From Erythrobacter sp. BLCC-B19 (GTDB taxonomy: Bacteria > Pseudomonadota > Alphaproteobacteria > Sphingomonadales > Sphingomonadaceae): a DNA stretch of 64,000 bases. The notes below the pieces were generated by a model, which saw only the letters and a program-made list of their open reading frames with translations, ran no database searches and was not told where the DNA came from. A program made the position numbers and the translations under genes. Where the stretch lies: contig NZ_CP117516.1 in the NCBI RefSeq assembly GCF_028621955.1, positions 124,001 through 188,000 on the forward strand, read 5' to 3'. Shown piece after piece: positions 1-9,723 of this stretch; the first letter of the stretch is position 1; every line of letters starts with the position of its first letter.

Positions 1-2300
1 ACCTCGAAGCGCTCGACCAGCGCCTGCTGTGGCTGAGCGCGTGGACGATCCACAATGCCAACCACCTGCGCGAGAGCGTTGACGGCATCAAGGTCGGCGG
101 GCATCAGGCAAGCTGCGCATCGATGACGGCGATCATGGCGGCGCTCTATTTCCATGCTTTGGGGCCGAATGACCGCGTGGCCGTGAAGCCCCACGCCGGC
201 CCGCTGCTGCACGCGATCCACTATCTGCTCGGCCAGCAGAGCCTCGATGCGCTCAAGACTTTCCGCGGTTTCGGCGGTGCGCAGTCCTATCCGAGCCGCA
301 CCAAGGACGCGATCCCGGTCGACTTCTCGACCGGGTCGGTCGGGCTCGGCGTGGCGATCACCGCCTTCGCCAGCCTCGTGCAGGACTGGATGATCGCCCA
401 CGGCCTGCTCGGCCACGACCAGGCCGGGCGGATGATCGCGCTGATGGGCGATGCCGAGCTGGACGAGGGCAATATCTACGAGTGCCTGATCGAGGGCTAC
501 AAGCACGATCTTCGGAACTGCTGGTGGATCGTCGACTACAACCGCCAGTCACTGGACGCGACCACCGCCGACCGCATGTTCCGCCGCTTCGACGACATCT
601 TCGAGACCTGCGGCTGGCGCGTCATCACACTGAAGCACGGCAAGCTCCAGCGCGAAACCTTCGCGCGTCCTGGCGGCCAAGCGATTGCCGACTGGATCGA
701 GACCTGTCCCAACGCCGATTATGCCGCCCTCACCTACAAGGGCGGAGCGGCCTGGCGCGAGCGGCTCAATGCCGATCTGGCCGATCACCCCGAGACGCTC
801 AAGTTGATCGCCGCGCATGACGACACCCAGCTCCAGCAGCTGATGACCACGCTCGGCGGCCATTGCATCGAAACGCTCACCGCCGCCTTCGATGCCGCCA
901 GGGACGAGCGCAACACGCTGTTCATCGCCTATACGATCAAGGGCCACGGCCTGCCGCTGGCGGGGCACAAGGACAATCACGCCGGCCTGATGACCCCCGG
1001 GCAGATCGAGGGACTGCGCGACAGTCTCGGGATCGCGGCGGGCGAGGAATGGGAGCCTTGGGCGGGCCTCGGGGACAATGCCGCTGCCGAACTGCGCGCC
1101 TTTGTCGAGACGAGCCCGATTGCCACGAAGACCGCCGATCATGCGCCCGAGCGCGTGCCCGTGCCTGCGATTCCCGTGCCCGAGGGTGCGTCGCAATCCA
1201 CCCAGGGCGCCTTCGGCAAGATCCTCTTCGAACTCGCCAAGGGGCGCTCGCCGCTGGCCGACCGGATCCTGACGACCTCGCCCGATGTCACCGTGTCGAC
1301 CAATCTCGGCGCCTTCGTGAATAGCCGCGGGCTGTTCCGGCGGCAGGATCTGCCCGATGTGTTCCGGCAACTCAACGTGCCCAGTCCGCAGAAGTGGCAG
1401 GGCAATCCGGCAGGCCAGCATGTCGAGCTCGGGATCGCGGAACACAACCTGTTCCTGATGCTGGCGGCGGCCGGGCTTGCCGGACCGCTGTTCGGCGAGC
1501 GGCTGATCCCGATCGGGACGGTCTATGATCCCTTCATCGCGCGGGGATTGGATGCGCTCAATTACGGCTGCTATCAGGACGCACGGTTCCTGCTGGTGGC
1601 GACGCCTTCGGGCCTGACGCTGGGCGGCGAAGGGGGTGCGCACCAGTCGATCAATCCGCCGCTGATCGCGATGGGTCAGCCCGGCCTCACCCATTACGAG
1701 CCCGCCACCGCCGATGAACTCGCGCTGCTGATGGAGCACGCTTTCCGGCACCTTCAGGCTCCCGATGGCGGCAGCATCTACCTGCGTCTTTCGACCCGCA
1801 ATATCGACCAGCCCGCCCGTGCGGACGACAGCTGGAAGCAGGGCGCGATCGACGGTGCCTATTGGCGGATCGCGCCGACCGCCGATCAGCCGGTCGCTAT
1901 CGTGGCGATGGGCGCGATGATGCCCGAGGCGCTCGAGGCTCACGCGATGCTGGCCGAGGACATGCCGGGCCTCGGGCTGCTGCAAGTCACGTCTCCGGGC
2001 AAGCTTCACCGCGACTGGTCGGATGCGCGCGCGGCGATCTGGAAGCGGGGCGCCCATGCCACCTCTCCCATCGAGACGCTGCTGGCGGCGTTGCCCGTTT
2101 CGACCGGTCTGGTGACGGTGTGCGATGCCTCCCCCGCCTCTCTTTCATGGCTCGGCGGGGTGCGCGGTCACCGGATCAACCCGCTGGGAACAGACCGTTT
2201 CGGGCAGACCGGGTCGCTGCCTGATCTCTATGGCGAATATCGCCTCGATGCCGAAGCTATCGTCGAGGCCGCGGCGGGCCTGATCGGAGGTGCGCGATGA
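1..2300 (+). CDS. AceE-like 2-oxoacid dehydrogenase E1 (transketolase-like), 5' end missing
   Basis: This is the thiamine-diphosphate E1 subunit of a homodimeric 2-oxoacid dehydrogenase, which decarboxylates the 2-oxoacid and passes the acyl group to E2. The reading frame is open from base 3, so the first Met at 123 is internal and the true start lies outside the window. The stretch upstream of that Met ([20 protein letters not shown]) is typical transketolase/AceE N-terminal sequence. The TPP motif is visible as GDAELDEG followed by a DYNRQSLD segment, and the central GIAEHNL stretch marks the pyrimidine-binding domain. The E2 gene follows with an ATGA overlap. About 765 residues are visible, against about 890 for E. 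coli AceE. Substrate is uncertain: pyruvate is the default, but the threonine dehydratase in the same operon makes 2-oxobutanoate plausible. Confidence 0.85.
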   Translation, partial: LEALDQRLLWLSAWTIHNANHLRESVDGIKVGGHQASCASMTAIMAALYFHALGPNDRVAVKPHAGPLLHAIHYLLGQQSLDALKTFRGFGGAQSYPSRTKDAIPVDFSTGSVGLGVAITAFASLVQDWMIAHGLLGHDQAGRMIALMGDAELDEGNIYECLIEGYKHDLRNCWWIVDYNRQSLDATTADRMFRRFDDIFETCGWRVITLKHGKLQRETFARPGGQAIADWIETCPNADYAALTYKGGAAWRERLNADLADHPETLKLIAAHDDTQLQQLMTTLGGHCIETLTAAFDAARDERNTLFIAYTIKGHGLPLAGHKDNHAGLMTPGQIEGLRDSLGIAAGEEWEPWAGLGDNAAAELRAFVETSPIATKTADHAPERVPVPAIPVPEGASQSTQGAFGKILFELAKGRSPLADRILTTSPDVTVSTNLGAFVNSRGLFRRQDLPDVFRQLNVPSPQKWQGNPAGQHVELGIAEHNLFLMLAAAGLAGPLFGERLIPIGTVYDPFIARGLDALNYGCYQDARFLLVATPSGLTLGGEGGAHQSINPPLIAMGQPGLTHYEPATADELALLMEHAFRHLQAPDGGSIYLRLSTRNIDQPARADDSWKQGAIDGAYWRIAPTADQPVAIVAMGAMMPEALEAHAMLAEDMPGLGLLQVTSPGKLHRDWSDARAAIWKRGAHATSPIETLLAALPVSTGLVTVCDASPASLSWLGGVRGHRINPLGTDRFGQTGSLPDLYGEYRLDAEAIVEAAAGLIGGAR

Positions 2301-3607
2301 CCGCAATCATCATGCCTGCCCTGTCCCCGACGATGGAGGCAGGCACGCTCGCCAAATGGCACGTCAAGCTTGGCGATGCGGTGAAGGCTGGGGACGTGAT
2401 CGCCGAGATCGAGACAGACAAGGCGACGATGGAACTTGAGGCGGCCGACGAGGGGATCGTTGCCGAAATCCTCGTCGCTGACGGGACCGAGGATATCGCC
2501 GTGGGTGCAGTGATCCTGCGACTGGCGGCGGAGGGTGAAGCCGCACCGCCCGCGCCTGCGCCGGCATTGGAACCTGAGCCGAAGCCCGAGCCTGCACCCT
2601 CCCCTGCCCTAATGTCCCCGCTCCCGTCCGAGCCGCTGCCCGAGCGCGGCGCGACCCCGCCGCCTGCGCCGCAGGCCGCGCACGTCGATGCCACGCCGCT
2701 GGGCCGCAAGCTCTCGCTCGTTCTTGGCGTCGATCTGGCGGGGCTTGCGAAAGGGCAGGCCGCGCGCAGGGTGACGCTGGCCGATGTGAGCGCTGCCGCA
2801 GGGCTAGCCCCCGCTCAGCCCGCAGCGCCGCCGCCCGTGCTGGCAACGCCCGCAGCCCCCGCACCGCCTGTCGCCGCGCCTGAAGCGGCAGCGGCTCCCG
2901 CACCGTCCGCGACCGATGCGCCGTTCGAAATCGAGCGGCTCACGAATATGCGCAAGACCATCGCGCGGCGGCTGACCGAATCCAAGCAGCAGGTTCCGCA
3001 CTTCTACCTGACGGTCGACGTCTTGCTCGACCCGCTGCTGGCCCTGCGCACGGAACTCAACGCGGCGCTCGCTGCGGACGGGGGCAAGCTCAGCGTCAAT
3101 GACATGCTGCTCAAGGCCCAGGCGATCACGCTGATGCAGGTGCCCGATGCCAATGTCAGCTTGGCCGTCGATGCCATTCGCCGATACCGGCGCGCCGATA
3201 TATCGGTGGCGGTGGCCGTGCCCGGCGGCCTCATCACCCCGGTGATCCGCGATGCCGCGAGCAAGTCGCTCTCGGCCATCGCGGCCGAGATGAAGGATCT
3301 TGCCGCGCGGGCCAAAGAGGGCAAGCTCCAGCCGAACGAGTACACCGGCGGCACTGCCAGCCTGTCGAACCTCGGGATGTTCGGGATCAAGCAATTCGAC
3401 GCCGTGATCAACCCGCCCGAAGCGATGATCCTCGCGATCGGGGCCGGTGAACGGCGGGCCCAGGTGGTTGGCGACGCGGTGACGGTTGCAACGGTCGCGA
3501 GCGTGACCGGCAGCTTCGATCATCGCGTGATCGACGGCGCAGTCGGCGCGGCCTTCATGGCGGCCTTCAAGGCGCTGGTCGAGAACCCGTGGCGGATGCT
3601 GGCATGA
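2297..3607 (+). CDS. Dihydrolipoamide acyltransferase (E2) of a 2-oxoacid dehydrogenase complex
   Basis: E2 core protein of 436 aa that carries the acyl group on lipoyl-lysine and transfers it to CoA. Domains in order: one lipoyl domain (residues 1-75) with the lipoylation motif ETDKATME at Lys42; a long Pro/Ala-rich linker; a peripheral-subunit-binding domain (about 130-165, [15 protein letters not shown]); a second Pro/Ala linker; and the catalytic domain (about 210-436). The catalytic motif DHRVIDGA has its His at about residue 409. The ATG overlaps the E1 stop (ATGA), so E1 and E2 are translationally coupled. No E3 (lipoamide dehydrogenase) gene follows; it may lie upstream or elsewhere. 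Confidence 0.9.
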   Translation: MTAIIMPALSPTMEAGTLAKWHVKLGDAVKAGDVIAEIETDKATMELEAADEGIVAEILVADGTEDIAVGAVILRLAAEGEAAPPAPAPALEPEPKPEPAPSPALMSPLPSEPLPERGATPPPAPQAAHVDATPLGRKLSLVLGVDLAGLAKGQAARRVTLADVSAAAGLAPAQPAAPPPVLATPAAPAPPVAAPEAAAAPAPSATDAPFEIERLTNMRKTIARRLTESKQQVPHFYLTVDVLLDPLLALRTELNAALAADGGKLSVNDMLLKAQAITLMQVPDANVSLAVDAIRRYRRADISVAVAVPGGLITPVIRDAASKSLSAIAAEMKDLAARAKEGKLQPNEYTGGTASLSNLGMFGIKQFDAVINPPEAMILAIGAGERRAQVVGDAVTVATVASVTGSFDHRVIDGAVGAAFMAAFKALVENPWRMLA

Positions 3608-4815
3608 CACCACTGATCACGCTAGCCGACATCAACGCGGCAGCCGCGCGGATCGCAGGGCAAGTGGACCGCACGCCCTTCCTCCATTCGGCGACCCTGT
3701 CGGAGGTGACCGGCGCGGATATCTGGCTGAAGTTCGAGAACCTCCAGTTCACCGCCTCGTTCAAGCAGCGCGGCGCGCTCAATCGTCTGCTGGGTTTGAC
3801 CGAGGACGAGCGGGCGCGCGGCGTGATCGCTGTCTCGGCGGGCAATCACGCGCAGGGGATCGCCTATCACGCAGGCAAGCTCGGCATTCCGGCGACCATC
3901 GTGATGCCGACCTCGACCCCGGCGATCAAGGCCAACCGCACCCGTGACTTCGGCGCCGAAGTGATCCTGACCGGCCGCGACTTTGCCGAAGCGACCGCCG
4001 CAATCCCCGCGCTGGTCGAGGAACGCGGGCTGACCTTCATTCACCCCTATGACGACGACGTGGTGATCGCCGGTCAAGGCACGGTCGGCCTCGAGATGCT
4101 GACCGACCAGCCCGATCTTGACGTGCTGGTCGTCGCAATCGGTGGCGGCGGGCTGATTTCGGGCATCGCCGTCGCGGCACGAGGCCTCGCGCCGGGAATC
4201 GAGATCGTCGGGGTGCAGTCGGAGCGCTTCCCGGGCATGGCGCACCACTTCGGCCACTGGCCCGTGCCCGCCGGGCCGGGCGTCTCGATTGCCGAAGGCA
4301 TTGCGGTGATCGAGCCCGGGCGTCGCACCCGCGACTATGTCGGCACCCATGTCGACCGGATCGAGGTCGTCTCCGAAGCACTGATCGAGAATGCCATCGC
4401 GCTGCTGCTCCAGATCGAGAAGACCCTGGTGGAAGGCGCCGGCGCTGCTGGGCTTGCCGCGGTGCTGGCCCAGCCGGAACGCTATCGCGGGCGCAAGGTC
4501 GGGCTGGTGCTGTGCGGCGGAAACATCGACAACCGTCTCCTCACCGCGATCCTCCAGCGCCAGCTGGCGCGCGAGGGGCGCCTGATCCGGCTGCGGGCCG
4601 ACCTGTCCGATCAGGCTGGTGCGCTCGCATCGGTGTGCGCCGAGATCGGGGCGCTGTCAGGCAACATCAATGCTGTCACGCACGACCGCGCCTTTGGCGA
4701 GATCGCGGCGCGATCGGCGCGGGTCGAGTTCGAAATCGAGGTGCCTGAGCCCGAAGCGGCCGAGCGCATCCTCGCGCGGCTTGGGGAGCTCGGGCTCAAC
4801 CCGTCGCGGTTCTGA
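3604..4815 (+). CDS. ilvA: Threonine ammonia-lyase with C-terminal ACT domain
   Basis: PLP enzyme (403 aa) converting L-threonine to 2-oxobutanoate and ammonia. The N-terminal fold-type II domain has the Schiff-base lysine in FTASFKQRG (Lys54), the SAGNHAQG loop and the glycine-rich phosphate loop [10 protein letters not shown] single C-terminal ACT domain (about 325-403, beginning [16 protein letters not shown]) indicates allosteric control by an amino acid. The length fits the one-ACT class rather than the 514-aa biosynthetic enzyme. I chose the ATG at 3604, which overlaps the E2 stop as ATGA; a start at 3589 would run deeper into E2. Co-transcription with E1/E2 suggests threonine -> 2-oxobutanoate -> propionyl-CoA. 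The 3' end overlaps the convergent MFS gene by 20 bp. Confidence 0.9.
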   Translation: MTPLITLADINAAAARIAGQVDRTPFLHSATLSEVTGADIWLKFENLQFTASFKQRGALNRLLGLTEDERARGVIAVSAGNHAQGIAYHAGKLGIPATIVMPTSTPAIKANRTRDFGAEVILTGRDFAEATAAIPALVEERGLTFIHPYDDDVVIAGQGTVGLEMLTDQPDLDVLVVAIGGGGLISGIAVAARGLAPGIEIVGVQSERFPGMAHHFGHWPVPAGPGVSIAEGIAVIEPGRRTRDYVGTHVDRIEVVSEALIENAIALLLQIEKTLVEGAGAAGLAAVLAQPERYRGRKVGLVLCGGNIDNRLLTAILQRQLAREGRLIRLRADLSDQAGALASVCAEIGALSGNINAVTHDRAFGEIAARSARVEFEIEVPEPEAAERILARLGELGLNPSRF

Positions 4816-6136
4816 TCCGCCCGATCGCCGCGCGATAGGGTGCGAGCGCAGCGAGGAGGCACAAACCTCCGGCCAGCGAGAGCGCCCCCGCGACAATCGC
4901 GAGAGCGGTCCCGACCGCCTTGTCGTCGCCGAATGCGAAGGAGGTCAGCGCGCCCACGCCGACCGGGCCGGCCACCATTCCGGCAAGGCTTGTCACCATC
5001 AGCACGATCGCCGCCACCCGTCCGCGCAGGGCCACCGGTGTTGCCGCCTGCACCGCCGCAGGGCCGAGCGCGACGAAGGCGCTCGAAAGGAAGGTTGCGG
5101 GGGCCATAAGCACGACAGCAAGCGTCGACGATCCCACCAGCGTGACGGCCGCTGTCAGCGGCGCATGGAGCAGCGCCGCGGCAAGGATCACGCGAAGCGG
5201 CGCATCCAGCACTCCGCGCCGCGCGAGGAAGGATCCCGCCGCCCCGGCCGCCAGCGCGCCCGCCACCCCCGCCACCATCAGCATCACCCCGAGCATCAGC
5301 CCCGCCTCTTGCGGCGTCCAGCCGAAGTTGCGGATGAAATGCGCTGGCAGCCAGGTTAGGCTCGCGTAACCCGATCCGGTCAGCGCGCTGATCGCGGCGA
5401 GATAGGTGAGGATCAGCCGGCGGTTCTCGCGCCACAGCGGCCCGAGGCCCGCGAAGATCGCATTCCCATCGGCTTGCTGCCCCTTGGGACGCGGATCGCG
5501 AACCACCAGTAGCACCAGCAGCGCAACCGCCAGTCCCGGCAGGCCGACGACCACGAAGGCAAGCTGCCAGTCGCGCAGGCCACCCACCAGCGGCAGGTCG
5601 TCGGGCAGATGGCCGACCAGGCTCACCGCCTGCGCGCCAAAAGCAAAGGCCAGCCCCGCCCCCAGCGCCACGCCGGTCGAATAGACCGACATCGCGAGTG
5701 GCAGGCGCTTGCTGTCGAAGCTGTCCGCGATCAGCGAATGGGCGCTCGGGCCGAGCGTCGCCTCGCCCACGCCGACGCCCATGCGCGCGAGGAACAGCTG
5801 GGGGTATGACGCGGCAAAGCCGCTCGCTGCGGTGAGGGCCGACCAGAGAGCTATGCCCCCGGCCACCACCTTGCCGCGCCCTGCCCTGTCCGCCAGCCAT
5901 CCGCAGGGGATGCCCGCCAGCGCGTGGAACAGCGCGAAGGCCGGCCCCACCAGCAGTCCCATCTGGAAGTCGCTGACACCCAGATCCTGCTTGATCGGAT
6001 CGATCAGCAGGCTCAGCAGCTGGCGGTCGATGAACGAGATGATCGCCGCCGTCAGCAGGATTAAAACGGTCAGCCACGCGCGCAGCGGGGTGATGGCCGG
6101 CTGCGGCAGGGCCGAACTGGCAGGAGCGGTGGTCAC
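4796..6136 (-). CDS. MFS transporter, spinster-like
   Basis: Integral membrane transporter of about 446 aa with the 12-helix major facilitator pattern. Visible signatures are the loop 2-3 motif (GWLADRAGRGKVVAGG), an acidic/arginine motif in helix 4 (RMGVGVGEATLGPSAHS) and a central loop rich in polar residues (RDPRPKGQQADG). The opening TAAIISFIDRQLLSLLIDPIKQDLG resembles bacterial spinster/organic-anion MFS proteins common in sphingomonads. Substrate cannot be read from sequence. Two non-ATG starts are possible: GTG at 6136 (preferred, 15 codon-bases downstream) and TTG at 6151; neither has a strong ribosome-binding site. It is divergent from the serine hydrolase and convergent with the threonine dehydratase. 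Confidence 0.85.
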   Translation of the reverse strand: MTTAPASSALPQPAITPLRAWLTVLILLTAAIISFIDRQLLSLLIDPIKQDLGVSDFQMGLLVGPAFALFHALAGIPCGWLADRAGRGKVVAGGIALWSALTAASGFAASYPQLFLARMGVGVGEATLGPSAHSLIADSFDSKRLPLAMSVYSTGVALGAGLAFAFGAQAVSLVGHLPDDLPLVGGLRDWQLAFVVVGLPGLAVALLVLLVVRDPRPKGQQADGNAIFAGLGPLWRENRRLILTYLAAISALTGSGYASLTWLPAHFIRNFGWTPQEAGLMLGVMLMVAGVAGALAAGAAGSFLARRGVLDAPLRVILAAALLHAPLTAAVTLVGSSTLAVVLMAPATFLSSAFVALGPAAVQAATPVALRGRVAAIVLMVTSLAGMVAGPVGVGALTSFAFGDDKAVGTALAIVAGALSLAGGLCLLAALAPYRAAIGRIRTATG

Positions 6137-6215
6137 GAGAATAATTTCCAATCCGAAACTTCTTGTCGATTGCTGAACATAACTTTACGCCTTTGTCCAG
6201 CGAGAGGAGAGCACG

Positions 6216-8195
6216 ATGCGTTGGATTGCGAGCGTCATGGCCGGGGTTTTGTTGCTGGGAGGCAGTCTGGTGGCTTTCGCCCAAGCGCCCGCGCAGCCCG
6301 CGGGGATCGGCATGATGGAAGCCGCCTTCGACCGGATGTTCGGCCCGCGCGGCACGGTGCGCCACACCGGTGCGGTGATTGCCGTGGTGCAAGACGGCAG
6401 GATCGTGACGCTCAAGGCCTATGGTCATGCCGATGCTGCAGGCAAGACCCCGGTCGATCCCGCACGCACCCGCTTCCGTACCGGCTCGATCACCAAGACA
6501 CTCGTCGGCGTTGCCGTGGCGCAGGCCATGCGCGAGGGGCGAATCCGCTCGATTGATGATCCGGTCAACGCCTACCTCACCCGCTGGAAGGTGCCCGACA
6601 ATCGCGGCACGCCGATCACGATCCGGATGCTGGCGACCCACCAGGCCGGCTTTGCCGAGCGCCGCCAGCCGTTCATGCGCGCGGGCGACGTCTTCCCGAC
6701 CATCGACGCGGGCTATCTCGACGACAATCTCCCGGGCTACATCGTGGCCGCCAATACCGGCAGCAACTACTCCAATTTCGGCGCAGGGCTGCTCGGCTTC
6801 ATGGCCGAAGACGCAGCGAAGATGCCGATCGACCGCTACCTTGCTGAGCGCGTCTTCGGCCCGGCGCGGATGGCGAATGCGGTGGTGGTCAAGGGGCCGG
6901 AGCCGATCCCGAACGCCGCGCAGGCGCAGGTCATCTACGCCAACGGCGGCACGCGCCCCTTGCCCGATACCTGGGCCAACCATCCGATCAATCGCATGGC
7001 GGGAGGCCTCGCCATGACGGGCGAGGATGCCGCGCATTACATGATCGCGCTGATGGGCGGCAGCGCCGAACTCGGCATCGCCGACATCCTCGGCGAGCAG
7101 GGCCGCGCGCTCGCCTTCGCGCGGCAGGGTGGCACGCATCCGGCAGTGCAGGGCTATGGCCTGCTGTTCATGATCAACGACTGGAACGGGACCCGGCTGG
7201 CGGAGCACGGTGGCCGCACCATCGGGACAAGCAGCTACATGACCCTGCTGCCCGACCGGAAGACCGGGATCTTTGTTGCCGTCACGGGCGAAGGCGGGGT
7301 TACGCTGCCGCTGGCTGGCCTGCTCGGCCTGCCCCCCGCCCCCGCACCCGACGCCGCGCAGGCAGGTCGCCCCCTGCCCACGCTGAGCGGCATCCGCTCC
7401 GCAGGGATCGAGGCTTTGCTCGGTCGCTGGCGGGCACCGGCCGCTGTCGGCTCACCGGCATCGGACCTCGCCCCCTATGCCGGCGATTACATCAGCCAGC
7501 GCCGCCAAGTCCGTTCGGTCAGCGAGATCTTTTCGGCCAACTTCCTCGGCGGCCCCATGCCGGTGAGTGTGCCGGGCGACGGCGCGCTGCAACTGGGGTC
7601 GAGCAAGGGCTTCAAGCCGCATGGCGACAACGTGTTCTGGCGCAGCGAGGCGCTCCAGCCCGACAAGCCTTCCGGCTGGAGCGACGTGATCGTGTTCCTG
7701 CCCGACGAGGACGGCAAACCGACCCGCGCAAGCCTGCAATACACCGACGCGGTCTATCACAAGGCCGAAGGTCTGGCCGCCCCGTCCCTGTGGAACAAGG
7801 CGCTGGTGATCGGTGCGCTGGTGCTGCTGACCGGCCTGCTGGCGCTGCTCTGGGCCAAGGGCAGCCGCGGGCGCTGGCTGGCGGTGGGGATGCCCTTCGC
7901 GCTGATCGCCTCGCCGGTGCTGTTTTTCCGGTCATGGGCCAGCGCGCCGGTCGAACCGCTCAAATATGTGCAGACCACCAGCATGGATCTGGTGCCGTTC
8001 CAGATCTGGATGAACCTCGTCGCCCTCGGCGCGCTTGCCTTGGCTGTGCTGGCCGTGCTCGGCTTCCGGCAGCCTGCCATCGCAGGATGGCGCGGCGGTC
8101 TCGGCCGCTGGCACCTCCGGCTGCTCGGCCTCGGCGCGATCCCGCTGCTGTTCGCCTTCTGGAGCTATGGCCTGATCGGGTGGAACGTCAGCTGA
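6216..8195 (+). CDS. Exported beta-lactamase-family serine hydrolase with C-terminal membrane segments
   Basis: Penicillin-binding-protein/class C beta-lactamase-fold serine hydrolase of 659 aa. It starts with a signal peptide (about 1-22, ending AFAQA). The catalytic SxxK is SITK with Ser91 and Lys94, the second motif is YSN in GSNYSNFGAG, and the third is HGG in AEHGGRTIG. After the catalytic domain and a spacer there are about four hydrophobic helices (from about residue 525 to the end), so the enzyme is probably anchored with the active domain in the periplasm. Likely an esterase or peptidase; substrate unknown. A good ribosome-binding site (AGGAGAG) precedes the ATG. Confidence 0.85.
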   Translation: MRWIASVMAGVLLLGGSLVAFAQAPAQPAGIGMMEAAFDRMFGPRGTVRHTGAVIAVVQDGRIVTLKAYGHADAAGKTPVDPARTRFRTGSITKTLVGVAVAQAMREGRIRSIDDPVNAYLTRWKVPDNRGTPITIRMLATHQAGFAERRQPFMRAGDVFPTIDAGYLDDNLPGYIVAANTGSNYSNFGAGLLGFMAEDAAKMPIDRYLAERVFGPARMANAVVVKGPEPIPNAAQAQVIYANGGTRPLPDTWANHPINRMAGGLAMTGEDAAHYMIALMGGSAELGIADILGEQGRALAFARQGGTHPAVQGYGLLFMINDWNGTRLAEHGGRTIGTSSYMTLLPDRKTGIFVAVTGEGGVTLPLAGLLGLPPAPAPDAAQAGRPLPTLSGIRSAGIEALLGRWRAPAAVGSPASDLAPYAGDYISQRRQVRSVSEIFSANFLGGPMPVSVPGDGALQLGSSKGFKPHGDNVFWRSEALQPDKPSGWSDVIVFLPDEDGKPTRASLQYTDAVYHKAEGLAAPSLWNKALVIGALVLLTGLLALLWAKGSRGRWLAVGMPFALIASPVLFFRSWASAPVEPLKYVQTTSMDLVPFQIWMNLVALGALALAVLAVLGFRQPAIAGWRGGLGRWHLRLLGLGAIPLLFAFWSYGLIGWNVS

Positions 8196-8208
8196 CGTCC
8201 CGCCCCGC

Positions 8209-9723
8209 TCAGCTGTCGGAGAGGTAGCGGACGCGGAACCCCAGCCGGCGTGACAGGGCGATCATCTCGCCGAGGATGTCGCCATAGCAAACCGCGATGT
8301 GGTTCGACTGGTAATGCGCCATCAGCCCGTCGCGGCCGATGCCAAGATCGGCCATCATGATCGGCCATTCGGGCGTGGTCGCATCCCACGTCGCGCGCAG
8401 CGTGTCGGGCGGCAGGCTCACCACCTCGCCTTGGCCCACATCCATCACCGGCTCGCCATCATCGAGCCATGCCCGCGCCCAGGTGACCGCGCCGGGCAGG
8501 CTCTCGCCCGCAAAGCTGCCGCCGGGGGTGGGGAAGTATTGCGCAGGCTGGCGGAAGCTGTGCACGCCCTGAAGCGTGGCGGGATCGTGGTTGAAGGCAT
8601 AGGCGCCCGCTGACCCCGAATTCAGCAGCACCCACAAGAAGCGCCCCTCGTGCTCGATCCCCCAGCGCACATCGTGGAAAGCGACGCTCTGGTGCAGGCC
8701 CTTGGCCTTCAGCAGCCGCTTCATCATCTCCATCGGCAGGACATTGCCCTGATCGGCTTCCGTTGCATCGACGATGGTGTCGCCATTGCCTTCGGGGCGG
8801 CAGGTCGAGTTGAACAGCCCCTCGGCAAAGTCTGAAGGCGGGCGCTGGTGGATGAGGCCGAGCTGGTACTGCCAGCCGATCGCATCCGCGCCGAATTCGT
8901 GCACCATGTCGAGCACCGCGAGGTAATCACGCAACTGCTCGCGCGTGGCGTGTTCGGTGAAGTCGGGGGCATTGGCCGCGCCGTAGTGGAAGGTGACGCC
9001 GCGATCCTTGACGAAGGCAAGCGCGTCCTCGATCCGCCGGTCGCTGACGCGGCGACCGTAATCGATGATCCACGCCTGATCGACCTTGTGCTCGGAAAAG
9101 CCGAGGCGGTGCAGCGTGCGCACGCCGAAATAGCCATTGGTCATGCCCATCGAGGTATCGCCGAGCATCAGCACCAGCGGCCGCTTGGCCTGCATCGCGG
9201 CATGAACCTCCGCGGCCAGCGTGTCGGCGGCGTCGCTCACGGGCGGCGGGGTGCGGACGCAGGCATCGGGATGGTGGATCACCCCGGTCTCGCACCACGC
9301 CTCAAGCCGGGCCATGGTCTCGTCATCGGCGTCGATGGGCTCGGCGGTCCACAACCGGCTGTGCGCGCGCCCTTCGGCGGACAGGCACGCTCCGGTGTTG
9401 AGCAGGCCGACCAATCCCGGCCAGGTGCCCGAGAAATTGGACAACATCAGCAGCGGGTTGGTCTTGCCGACCACCCCGTCGACCGTGTGCGGGCCGTAGA
9501 CCCAGTGGGTATAGAGCCCGATCAGCGGCTCGTCGATCGGGCCGAGCGCCGCGATGGCCTCGTGCGGGCGCGACAGGAAGCCCTCGACGCGCGCGTGCCG
9601 GTGCCCGAGCCGGTCGAGCGCGCGTTCGAGCTGCGCCGTTGCCGCCTCCAGCAACGGCAAGGCCAGCTGGTTGGGCAGATCACGGTAATCGCCCGGCCAG
9701 AAGATGCGGATCGTGTCGCTCAT
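8209..9723 (-). CDS. L-fucose/L-arabinose isomerase-family protein
   Basis: Soluble 504-aa protein related to the FucI/AraA sugar isomerase superfamily, which converts aldoses to ketoses with a divalent metal. Features consistent with this are the long N-terminal Rossmann-like region (YTHWVYGPHTVDG, SNFSGTWPGLVGLLNTGACL), the central DTSMGMTNGYFG stretch and a C-terminal beta-rich part with metal-ligand-like acidic and His residues. It is encoded with the downstream half of an ATGA overlap behind an AraB-like kinase, so it probably supplies that kinase with its ketose. The family is broad and the real substrate (L-arabinose, L-fucose or another pentose/deoxyhexose) is not determined by sequence. 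Confidence 0.7.
   Translation of the reverse strand: MSDTIRIFWPGDYRDLPNQLALPLLEAATAQLERALDRLGHRHARVEGFLSRPHEAIAALGPIDEPLIGLYTHWVYGPHTVDGVVGKTNPLLMLSNFSGTWPGLVGLLNTGACLSAEGRAHSRLWTAEPIDADDETMARLEAWCETGVIHHPDACVRTPPPVSDAADTLAAEVHAAMQAKRPLVLMLGDTSMGMTNGYFGVRTLHRLGFSEHKVDQAWIIDYGRRVSDRRIEDALAFVKDRGVTFHYGAANAPDFTEHATREQLRDYLAVLDMVHEFGADAIGWQYQLGLIHQRPPSDFAEGLFNSTCRPEGNGDTIVDATEADQGNVLPMEMMKRLLKAKGLHQSVAFHDVRWGIEHEGRFLWVLLNSGSAGAYAFNHDPATLQGVHSFRQPAQYFPTPGGSFAGESLPGAVTWARAWLDDGEPVMDVGQGEVVSLPPDTLRATWDATTPEWPIMMADLGIGRDGLMAHYQSNHIAVCYGDILGEMIALSRRLGFRVRYLSDS

Noticed and set aside
549..2057. Long reverse frame (502 aa) over the E1 gene
   Set aside because: Shadow frame produced by GC-rich codon usage; the forward strand has clear TPP-enzyme motifs.
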